Assembly (NCBI GenBank): GCA_947502975.1
Contig: CANNBV010000008.1
Coordinates: 62,001-126,000 of the forward strand
DNA length: 64,000 bases
Direction: 5' to 3'
Source of the DNA: an uncultured Flavobacteriaceae bacterium
GTDB lineage: Bacteria > Bacteroidota > Bacteroidia > Flavobacteriales > Flavobacteriaceae
The notes below the pieces were generated by a model. That model made no database searches and had not been told where the DNA came from. It saw only the letters and a list, made by a program, of their open reading frames with translations. Position numbers and translations under genes: made by a program. Every line of letters starts with the position of its first letter. The first letter of the stretch is position 1. This document shows positions 37,535 to 45,922 of the stretch, piece after piece.

Positions 37535-39077
37535 TTTGTTGCATTAGCAAAGAACTCCAATATTCACTTTGTTTCCACTGTAATTTAAAGTGCTTAATGT
37601 ATCTAAATGGATTTTTAATGGATTGTGATTTATAATATTTAAAAAACAACAGTAATTTATAACCTTTTAACTGTGTATTGGTAAAATACCTCTGTTTTAA
37701 CAGCATTATGGTTGGAGATGGTTTTGGTTGTATAATATCATCATCCCATAGCTGATTAACCTTTGTTCTGTAACCACCAATTGGCGCTTTTAGGTGTGTT
37801 ATTTTTATATTTGAAAAAAAGATAACATCTTCCCCAAGATGCCTTAATTGCATACCAAAATCTGTATCCTCACCATAATTAAATTCAAACTTAGTATCAA
37901 ATTTAACCGAATTTAATAAACTGGATTTTATCATACTATTACCAGCTCCAAAAATAGTAGTTTGACTCGTTTTAAAATAAGTTTGCTTTTCGTGCGGTTG
38001 TATGTACAAAGTAGTTGCCACTTTAGCACCTACTTTTTCTACCTCTTGAAACAAATCTTCTAATAAGTTTTCGTCGAATCTATTATCATCATCACCTAAA
38101 AAAGTCCATTCGCTTTCAACATAAGATAATGCCACATTTCTAGCATTACAAACACCTGTTTTATGCGTAAAAATATGCTGAACTTTAAATGGCCATTTTT
38201 CAGTTTTCAAATAATCTAAAGAAGATTTAGCTTCTGCATTTGGATTTTGTTCAACAATAATTATTTTTTTTGGCATCAATGTTTGTTTACCAAAATCTTG
38301 CAACACATTGTATAAGTATTTCTCTCTCCCAATAGTTGGAATAACCACGTCAATAGTTTTTTTATCAATAACTTTTCGTTTAGATGCTAAAGGAATTGAT
38401 TCTAAGTTAAAATTACGGTCTCTTTGTTCATAGAAAAATGTTCTTAGGAAAGGAAATAATGCATTCCTTTTTTCGAAAATCAGATAACACAAGCCTAGAA
38501 ACCAGACCCAAATCCATTTGTAATGCTGTTTTGCAAATTTGAACAGTTCAAAAATATCAGCTTGTTGTAACCTCACTTCGGTTAAGCTATTATTGTTTAG
38601 TAAGCTAGGTTCCGAATAACAAAATAAACCTTCAGTGATTGCCCTTTTACCTAGAGAATTTAAAAAATATCCAAAAGTGTCTTTAATCTGTAACTGCCTA
38701 CTTAAGTTGTTTAACACATCAGTATTAACACCCCCTATGAAACTACTCATCTGCCAGGTTGGAAAGGTTGCATTTTTATTTATTTTGGAGTGATATGAAC
38801 GTTCTAAATAACCTATTTGTTTTGGCAAATACTCTGTCGTAGATGGATTATAGGACGCTAAAATTCTTTTGTGATGAAAAATCACAGGTAATGCATGTTG
38901 ATTAATAAAGTCTTCATATCCACTTTGACACCATAATACCAAAGTGTTTGGAAACATTTTAGCAATATCCATAAGTGTATCTGTTACAGTTCTACCAACC
39001 GAAACCTCAGTTATAGGTTGATTAATATCATTTAATAGCTTTAAGACAGTATCATTATGGTGTATAATTAATATCAT
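37527..39077 (-). CDS. GT2-family glycosyltransferase with about 230-aa N-terminal extension
   Basis: C-terminal half VIPTIGREKYLYNVLQDFGKQTLMPKKIIIVEQ...FLGDDDNRFDENLL; N-terminal half without a recognised motif. Confidence 0.85.
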   Translation of the reverse strand: MILIIHHNDTVLKLLNDINQPITEVSVGRTVTDTLMDIAKMFPNTLVLWCQSGYEDFINQHALPVIFHHKRILASYNPSTTEYLPKQIGYLERSYHSKINKNATFPTWQMSSFIGGVNTDVLNNLSRQLQIKDTFGYFLNSLGKRAITEGLFCYSEPSLLNNNSLTEVRLQQADIFELFKFAKQHYKWIWVWFLGLCYLIFEKRNALFPFLRTFFYEQRDRNFNLESIPLASKRKVIDKKTIDVVIPTIGREKYLYNVLQDFGKQTLMPKKIIIVEQNPNAEAKSSLDYLKTEKWPFKVQHIFTHKTGVCNARNVALSYVESEWTFLGDDDNRFDENLLEDLFQEVEKVGAKVATTLYIQPHEKQTYFKTSQTTIFGAGNSMIKSSLLNSVKFDTKFEFNYGEDTDFGMQLRHLGEDVIFFSNIKITHLKAPIGGYRTKVNQLWDDDIIQPKPSPTIMLLKQRYFTNTQLKGYKLLLFFKYYKSQSIKNPFRYIKHFKLQWKQSEYWSSLLMQQNA

Positions 39078-40051
39078 GCGCTATAACTATCTGCTTTACT
39101 TATTACATTAAATGGTTTATTACCTATGATTGCCGCGTATTTACTAAAACTACTATGGTACATTGGTGATACTTTTAGAAAGTATATAGCCTCACTATTT
39201 ACGAGCATAAAAAAGTCTAACATGGTTTTTAAATGCTTATCTAATGTTGATCCTCCTTTATAGTTATCCATATGAAACGGATTACCCTCTACTAGATGTA
39301 TGGCTTCATTTGAATTGATATAATTTAAGAAACGAACACTATCCGAAAATACATAACATTTATATGCTGTTTGTTTTAGAACCCATTTTACTTCTATTCG
39401 TAGTTTATTTAACAACTCTTGTTTTTCTGCTTCTGAAATCGTTTTTTTAGAGGAATCTACAAAATCTCCCATTAAGCTCGTAAAGCGTGTGTGAATAGAA
39501 ATATATTTATCAGTTTCCACTTCTAGTATTTTGTCTTTTAATAGCTTTGTTTTAGCAAATAACTGATTAAAACTAGCACGCCATTTATCTTCTAAGTCAC
39601 TCTCCCCTATACCTTTATAAAATGTTTTAAAATAATCAATATTAGCATATACAATGAATGTATCAGCATTTGATTGTTTAATCACCTCTAATGGATTTAT
39701 CTCAAAATTGTTTACTACATATAACAACCTTGTTTTTGTTAAATGCCATTTTATATCTTTTCTTTGAATACGCCAATTTACTTTATTAGGTTTTAAAAAA
39801 ACATCAAGGTGAAAAGGATCATCAAATTGAATATAAAATTCATAGTTTAAAAGTTTAGCAACCTCATAAAAAGATACGATTCCTTTTAAGCGATCTACAA
39901 GTCCACCGTGAGGAAATATACCATCAAAACAAATAATAATACGTTTAGTATTTGTAGTACTTTTTAAAGTAGATTGCTTCAGGTAATGTCTAAGAAACAA
40001 CCCTATCTTTATCACCTTACTAAGCTTTTTTCTAAGAAGTTTAAAGCGCAT
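39074..40051 (-). CDS. putative fucosyltransferase-like (GT-B) protein
   Basis: GIFPHGGLVDRLKGIVSFYEVAKLLNYEFYIQFDDPF and YISIHTRFTS (HxR-like) resemble NodZ/GT23-type folds; tentative. Confidence 0.5.
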   Translation of the reverse strand: MRFKLLRKKLSKVIKIGLFLRHYLKQSTLKSTTNTKRIIICFDGIFPHGGLVDRLKGIVSFYEVAKLLNYEFYIQFDDPFHLDVFLKPNKVNWRIQRKDIKWHLTKTRLLYVVNNFEINPLEVIKQSNADTFIVYANIDYFKTFYKGIGESDLEDKWRASFNQLFAKTKLLKDKILEVETDKYISIHTRFTSLMGDFVDSSKKTISEAEKQELLNKLRIEVKWVLKQTAYKCYVFSDSVRFLNYINSNEAIHLVEGNPFHMDNYKGGSTLDKHLKTMLDFFMLVNSEAIYFLKVSPMYHSSFSKYAAIIGNKPFNVISKADSYSA

Positions 40052-41201
40052 TAGCTTCTTTTATTATTCTTTTGTAATATGAAATATTTTTATCTACTAA
40101 AGTATCTATATTAAATTTAGTCTCAACTTTCTTCCTTGCCGCTTCTCCAATTTTTAAACATTGATTCTCGTCGTCAAGGAGATGCAAAATACGTTTTGAA
40201 TACAAATCAATTTCTGTAGGATGAACCAAATAACCATTAACCTGATCATCAATAAGCTCTTGTGCCCAGCCTATACTTGTGTTTACTACTGGCTTTTGTA
40301 ATGCCATAGATTCTATGGTTACCATTCCTAAAGTTTCCGCAAATGAAGGAAAAGTACATACATGAGCTTTTTTAATGTGTGCTTTAACTTCTACATATGG
40401 AATCTTTCCTAGATAATTTACCTTTGTTTTCGCTTCCTCAGTAAACACACTTTTCATTAATTCAAATGTTGAATTATTACCTGTTTTAATATCAGGTGCG
40501 TCGGCTCCTATTAATATCAATACTACTTTAGGATTTAACGCAACAACCTTATTAAACATTTCTGCTAGTTCTAAAACTCCTTTTTTTCTTATGATAGTTC
40601 CAATGTATAGTATAGAATTTCTATTATATATACTTGGGTTATCATTCACAAAATTTTCTAACTGCAACCCATAATGAATAGTTTCAATTTTATGTTTTTC
40701 TAATCCAAAAATGCTTTGCGTTTCAATTCCCGCATAAGCTGTAGGAGCTATAAAAGCAGATGCTTGCATTAAGGCTTTCTTTTCTAAAATAAAATTTTTA
40801 AACTTTTGTTTCCTTTTGTCTAACTTACAGAAGTAAGCATCACTACCATGAAACCGAATGACTAATGGTACTTTAAATTTCATAAATGCAGTAATTCCTG
40901 TCCAATCTGGAGCTTCAAGTATGCTTATATTTTCTTTTAATACAATAGTGTTTATATAATTCTGAAGATGTTTTCTATAAAAATACCAAGTAAATAGTTT
41001 ATATTTTTTTTTTGAAATTAAGTGAATTGTTACTCCTTCATCATTAATGATATCATCTTCTTTTTGATGGTAAACAAAAACAATGACTTGTAAACCTTTT
41101 TTAACTAAAGTAATAGCTAAATTTTTTATGCTAGTAGCAATACCTGCAGAACGCAAGACTTTAGGATGAGGATACTCAGATGTTATTAAGCCTACTGTCA
41201 T
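40041..41201 (-). CDS. GT4-family glycosyltransferase
   Basis: MTVGLITSEYPHPKVLRSAGIATSIKNLA...AHVCTFPSFAETLGMVTIESMALQKPVVNTSIGWAQELI; start trimmed from ORF track 41243. Confidence 0.93.
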   Translation of the reverse strand: MTVGLITSEYPHPKVLRSAGIATSIKNLAITLVKKGLQVIVFVYHQKEDDIINDEGVTIHLISKKKYKLFTWYFYRKHLQNYINTIVLKENISILEAPDWTGITAFMKFKVPLVIRFHGSDAYFCKLDKRKQKFKNFILEKKALMQASAFIAPTAYAGIETQSIFGLEKHKIETIHYGLQLENFVNDNPSIYNRNSILYIGTIIRKKGVLELAEMFNKVVALNPKVVLILIGADAPDIKTGNNSTFELMKSVFTEEAKTKVNYLGKIPYVEVKAHIKKAHVCTFPSFAETLGMVTIESMALQKPVVNTSIGWAQELIDDQVNGYLVHPTEIDLYSKRILHLLDDENQCLKIGEAARKKVETKFNIDTLVDKNISYYKRIIKEANAL

Positions 41202-41212
41202 TGCTATGGAGA

Positions 41213-42607
41213 TTAGTTGAGTATTGAATTTATAGTAGTCCAAATAGTTTCAGATGCTCTGGTTGGGTTTTTTCCAACAATTATTTCAAACCACTTTTTA
41301 CCGTCTCCAACATTCGACAATTTACCATCAAGGATTTGCTTAATTAAGTGCTCTAGGTTATTTTTATCTCTACAAAATACCGCTGCGTTCTCACTAGGCA
41401 TACTTCTAAAATGAACATATTTATAATTCTGTCCTATATCACGTATCCCTTTTTTTAGTTGTGGTTGCTCATAATTATAATAAATACAAGATTTATCATG
41501 TGCTACAAAATCAAAAACTGTAGAAGAACACACATTAGTTACAAACTCACTGTGCTCGCACACATTGTATAGCATTTTAAAATCTTCCTTCGCAGGTAGA
41601 ACCTGATTCCATTGTTTACCTACTTGTTTCCAAATTGGATCTAAAACTTCTATAATATCGTTATAAGTATTTATAACCTCATCATATCTTGAAGTAAAAT
41701 CTACAGGGCATTTCCTGTAGATAATTCCAAGATTATAACCTTTCTCATTTAAACTCCTAACTGCGATTGCAAGATCTTCTAAATAATACTGATCTAGTGG
41801 AGACGTAGTTTCATCATCACCAGAATAGCAAATATATTTCTTCTTCACATCTAAATTATACTGTTCAAAAAACGTTTTCCTAGTTTCTTTTAAACTGTCA
41901 TCATAATGCGGTTCAAACTGAGGTGTCCCAGTAACAAATACTTGATTTTCTTTAACAAACGAATAATATTGCAGTACCTCTCGTTTCATATGTTGACTCC
42001 AAACACAGTAATAATCAGTTTCAACAACTTGCATTGCCTTAGGAACATTATCCCATGAATATACAAAAGCCACTGTAGGTATTCCCAAATCTTTAGCTGC
42101 TAACAAGGCGCTAATGGATTGTGTTGCACGTTGTGTTGTACAAAAAATTAAATCTGGTTTATGTGTTTCCAATTGCGCTCTACAATAGGCATATTTTGGG
42201 TTTTTACGCTCTAAAGCATTTATTTTTTTTCGAAGATATTCCACACCCTTTTCTGAAGAATATTTCCCAATTAAAAACTTGGTATATATACTTCTGATCG
42301 AATTTTTAATACCATTATAATTAAAAGGAAATTTATAAGTTGGATATACATCGTCATTAAATTTATCTCTTGATACGTTTAATTCACAACGTTTTCTGGC
42401 TCTGGAATATATAGGTGTTAATGGATGTATTTGATGATTTTCAATCTTAACTTCTTTAAAACCTAAATTGTCTTGAAGAGAAAAAACTGTATTATTCCAA
42501 TAGGTAATATCAAATCCCATGTTTTCACCTATAGCTTTAAAATCAGTAAAAGCAAAATTCCGTAAACCAACACCATCTGGAAAAAAAACGAAAACTTTTT
42601 TCTTCAT
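41213..42607 (-). CDS. putative GT-B-fold glycosyltransferase / surface carbohydrate biosynthesis protein of unassigned family
   Basis: 464 aa; PDLIFCTTQRATQSISALLAAKDLGIPTVAFVYSWDNVPKAMQVVETDYYCVWSQHMKREVL; directly downstream of neuB-like. Confidence 0.6.
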   Translation of the reverse strand: MKKKVFVFFPDGVGLRNFAFTDFKAIGENMGFDITYWNNTVFSLQDNLGFKEVKIENHQIHPLTPIYSRARKRCELNVSRDKFNDDVYPTYKFPFNYNGIKNSIRSIYTKFLIGKYSSEKGVEYLRKKINALERKNPKYAYCRAQLETHKPDLIFCTTQRATQSISALLAAKDLGIPTVAFVYSWDNVPKAMQVVETDYYCVWSQHMKREVLQYYSFVKENQVFVTGTPQFEPHYDDSLKETRKTFFEQYNLDVKKKYICYSGDDETTSPLDQYYLEDLAIAVRSLNEKGYNLGIIYRKCPVDFTSRYDEVINTYNDIIEVLDPIWKQVGKQWNQVLPAKEDFKMLYNVCEHSEFVTNVCSSTVFDFVAHDKSCIYYNYEQPQLKKGIRDIGQNYKYVHFRSMPSENAAVFCRDKNNLEHLIKQILDGKLSNVGDGKKWFEIIVGKNPTRASETIWTTINSILN

Positions 42608-42620
42608 TTCTTTTTTGAAA

Positions 42621-43496
42621 TTAGCCTTTTTGATTTTTCAACTTATCGCGTTGCACTTGTTCTATTGGCAAAATATCTTGTGATTTAAAACGTAATGCTT
42701 TATGAACTGCTCTTAAATCTCTAGACAATTTACGAAGTCCCATTGGTTCTAAAGAAGCTGCATGATCTGTCCCTTTCCATGTTCTATCTAAGGTATAATG
42801 GCGCTCTATAATAGTTGCACCTAATGTGTACGCAGCTACATCTACTGCTATACCTAAATGGTGCCCTGAAAAACCAATATGTTTTACATCTTTGCTATAT
42901 TTCTCGATTAGCAGATTAATATCTAATAAGCAAACATCTTCAAATGGCACAGGGTATCCAGACGTACAATTATATAAAACTAAGTCTTTATTTCTATTAT
43001 GTTTTTTGAAAAGTGCTACCAAATTATCAATTTCGTTTTTTGTGGTCATACCTGTAGAAATATGCAACTCTCCATGATAATTTTCACATAACCATTCTAG
43101 CATCTTAACATTATTATTACATGCTGAAGGTATTTTTATGAATTTTGGGCGTAATGACGTTATTTCTTGAGCAGAGGTTAAATCCCATACCGATGTTGAA
43201 TAATCAATATCAATATCCTCACAAAATAGTTTAAGAGCTTTATGCTGATGTACATCAAATTCTAAAAACTCACGATGTGCTCCATAAGTATCCCCATAAG
43301 AATTTACAGGATTAGGATGTGGTTGATTGTATTGCGCTTCAGTTAATAATTCTTTATTATTTCTCTTTTGAAATTTTACTGCATCTGCATCACAAAATAT
43401 TTTAGCAACTTTTATTAGCTCTTTAGCTGTTTCAAAATTACCTTTGTGATTACAACCAATTTCTGCTATAACATAGGGTTTTTTGTAGGTATTCAT
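42621..43496 (-). CDS. neuB: NeuB-family nonulosonate synthase lacking the C-terminal SAF domain
   Basis: PYVIAEIGCNHKGNFETAKELIKVAK...DAVKFQKR...FIKIPSACNNN...HISTGMTTKNEID...CTSGYPVPFEDVCL...IGFSGHHLG...IERHYTLD; ends at residue 291. Confidence 0.93.
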   Translation of the reverse strand: MNTYKKPYVIAEIGCNHKGNFETAKELIKVAKIFCDADAVKFQKRNNKELLTEAQYNQPHPNPVNSYGDTYGAHREFLEFDVHQHKALKLFCEDIDIDYSTSVWDLTSAQEITSLRPKFIKIPSACNNNVKMLEWLCENYHGELHISTGMTTKNEIDNLVALFKKHNRNKDLVLYNCTSGYPVPFEDVCLLDINLLIEKYSKDVKHIGFSGHHLGIAVDVAAYTLGATIIERHYTLDRTWKGTDHAASLEPMGLRKLSRDLRAVHKALRFKSQDILPIEQVQRDKLKNQKG

Positions 43497-43507
43497 ATAG
43501 ATATCGC

Positions 43508-44671
43508 CTAAAAGCGTAAATTGTAATTTTTAATAAACTGACATACTTCTCGAATAGCACCAGCACCAGAATTTTTAGATAGTACAACATCTGCAACTCT
43601 TTTAATCTCGTCCATTGCATTATTTGGTGCAAAAGACCAACCAACACTACAAATATTAGTCATATCGTTAACATCATCTCCAACGTATGCCACATTATTC
43701 AATGAAAAACCTTGAGCTATAGACAGAGATTGTAACAAAGTATATTTATCCTTAATCCCCAAAAAAACCTGAGGGATTTGGAGTTTTTGCATACGTTTAG
43801 CTACCAACTCGGACTGCTCACTCGTCATGACCATAATCTCAACACCAAATTGTCTTAAAATTTCCAATCCCATACCATCACGCATATCAAAACTTTTTGT
43901 ATGCTCTCCATTCTCGGTATAGGTGATAGTTCCGTCTGTGAAAACACCATCAACATCCAAAACCAAATGTGTTATTTTTTTTGGAAGCTTAGCTTTTTTT
44001 TGTCTTTCAATCAATAAATTCTCAACTACTACCCAATCAGATTCTGAATCTATTTCATGTAAACTTTCTTCTGGCATCTTTACAATACCAATAGAATCGC
44101 CTAATCTATTCCTATTCTTTTTAAGCGCTTCTTTTGTACAACAATACACTGCACCATTCTCTATTAAAAGGCCATCAAAATCCTGTCTTCTGGGGCGATT
44201 AGAAGGATTGTAATTCACTGGTAATCCATCTTCATTCCAAACAAACCTATGCGTATTAACTACTGTTAATGCAGAATCTTTTCCCTCGTCAATCTTGTTT
44301 AAACAATTTTCAATATCAACTGCTCTTGTAAAAGGAGAAGTGGCTTGTAATAGACAAAAAACATCAAATTCATATTTAATTTTTTCTGCGAATTCCAACA
44401 TTGCACTTTCAGTCGAAGCAGCATCAGTAGCTGACGCATCTGAGCGTTGTAAAACTTTAATTTTATTTGAATAGTAATATTCCTTTTCTATGAAACTAAT
44501 GATAGCATCGTCGTCCGTATATACATAAACCAAATCTAAACTAGATTGCATCGCTTCTGCCAATACCCATGTAAATAATGGTCTTCCAACCATTTTACGT
44601 TTGTTTTTTCCTAGAATACCTTTAGAGTTTTTTCTTAGAGGAATAAAACCGATTTTTTTCATAGAGCCCAC
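43508..44671 (-). CDS. bifunctional CMP-nonulosonate cytidylyltransferase (NeuA-like) plus HAD phosphatase (KdsC-like)
   Basis: N-term FIPLRKNSKGILGKNKRKMVGRPLFTWVLAEA...LLQATSPFT; C-term LVLDVDGVFTDGTITYTENGEHTKSFDMRDGMGLEIL...GIKDKYTLL...VAYVGDDVNDM. Confidence 0.94.
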   Translation of the reverse strand: MGSMKKIGFIPLRKNSKGILGKNKRKMVGRPLFTWVLAEAMQSSLDLVYVYTDDDAIISFIEKEYYYSNKIKVLQRSDASATDAASTESAMLEFAEKIKYEFDVFCLLQATSPFTRAVDIENCLNKIDEGKDSALTVVNTHRFVWNEDGLPVNYNPSNRPRRQDFDGLLIENGAVYCCTKEALKKNRNRLGDSIGIVKMPEESLHEIDSESDWVVVENLLIERQKKAKLPKKITHLVLDVDGVFTDGTITYTENGEHTKSFDMRDGMGLEILRQFGVEIMVMTSEQSELVAKRMQKLQIPQVFLGIKDKYTLLQSLSIAQGFSLNNVAYVGDDVNDMTNICSVGWSFAPNNAMDEIKRVADVVLSKNSGAGAIREVCQFIKNYNLRF

Positions 44672-44752
44672 GCCTTGAATTTGCTGTAATAATCGCTAAA
44701 ATACACTTTTTTTCGGATGAAAACCCCTTTTTAAAGGATTAAAGGCATAATA

Positions 44753-45922
44753 CTATTCAATTTCTGATAATACTGTGTGTAAATAATCAATTTCCTTTTT
44801 AAGTAGTATTTGATGATTTCCAACAAAAAAGCCTTTGTCATCCAAATACTTAGCGTTTTTCATTGTACCAAAAATTTCATAATCAAAATACTTGAGTACA
44901 TCATTTTTAGTAAAATCTCCTGTGACTATAGGTCTACAATCGATATTATTGTCATTTAATAATGCAACAACATTACTTCTTTCTAAACGAGATTCTGGTT
45001 TAATAATCAAACTAAAACCAAACCAACTACTACTTGATATTTCTTTTTGAATCAAAAACTCTGGATGGTCTTTAAATAGCGATTTAAAATATTTAGCGTT
45101 TTCTCGTCTTACCCTCAAAAACTCTGGAAGTTTTTTTAATTGTTCTACCCCTATTGCTCCAGACATTTCTACTGGTCGTAAATTATACCCAGGTAATACA
45201 AAACGAAAAGATTCCTTAAACCAATCATCAGATTTATTGCTCACTTTATTTTCCTTTGGTAAATGTCGTGTCCACCCATGAGCTCTTAAGGCAATTAATA
45301 CATGATAAAGTTCTTCATTATCTGTTACAACCAAACCTCCTTCCATGGTTGCCATGTGATGGGAAAAAAATGTTGAAAACGTTCCCATAATACCAAAAGT
45401 ACCGGCTTGTTTACCATTGTATTCGGCACCCATTGATTCACAGTTGTCTTCTAATAAAATAATATCCTTACCCGCAATAAGGTTCTTAATACTATCAAAA
45501 TCATTTGGATTACCTAAAAGGTTAACAGCAAAGATCATTTTAGTATTTTCAGTAATAGCTTCTTCTAACTGTTGTAAATCGAAATTTAATGTGTGTAAGT
45601 TTACATCGACAAACTTAAGTTTTAAACCATATTGATACAGTGGAAAATATGTAGTACTCCATGATACCGCTGGCACAATAACTTCATCACCTCGCTTTAA
45701 CTTTGGGTTTTTAGTATAAAATAGGGCCGCAACTGCTAATAAATTAGCAGACGATCCTGAATTTACCATTACACTATATTTTGAGCCTACAAATTTTGCA
45801 AAATCTGTCTCAAACTGTGCTACATGTTTACCCATTGTATACATATCACTATGTATCACAGTATTTATAGCTTCTATTTCTTTATCGTCCCAAGTTGAGG
45901 TTGCTAGTGGGTATTTAATCAT
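44753..45922 (-). CDS. DegT/DnrJ/EryC1/StrS-family PLP enzyme with His at the catalytic Lys position; ColD-like 3-dehydratase predicted
   Basis: NSGSSANLLAVAAL, LEDNCESMGAEYNGKQAGTFGIMGTFSTFFSHHMATMEGGLVVTD (HH where aminotransferases carry the Schiff-base Lys). Confidence 0.82.
   Translation of the reverse strand: MIKYPLATSTWDDKEIEAINTVIHSDMYTMGKHVAQFETDFAKFVGSKYSVMVNSGSSANLLAVAALFYTKNPKLKRGDEVIVPAVSWSTTYFPLYQYGLKLKFVDVNLHTLNFDLQQLEEAITENTKMIFAVNLLGNPNDFDSIKNLIAGKDIILLEDNCESMGAEYNGKQAGTFGIMGTFSTFFSHHMATMEGGLVVTDNEELYHVLIALRAHGWTRHLPKENKVSNKSDDWFKESFRFVLPGYNLRPVEMSGAIGVEQLKKLPEFLRVRRENAKYFKSLFKDHPEFLIQKEISSSSWFGFSLIIKPESRLERSNVVALLNDNNIDCRPIVTGDFTKNDVLKYFDYEIFGTMKNAKYLDDKGFFVGNHQILLKKEIDYLHTVLSEIE

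Noticed and set aside
43450-43647. 65-aa minus ORF between neuB and the NeuA-HAD fusion (alternative frame)
   Set aside because: Overlaps both confidently assigned genes in another frame; no motif. It does not supply the missing SAF domain.
44753-45922. Annotation as GDP-perosamine synthase / generic DegT aminotransferase
   Set aside because: The expected Schiff-base lysine position reads His (FFSHHMATMEGG), favouring a ColD/E1-type dehydratase.
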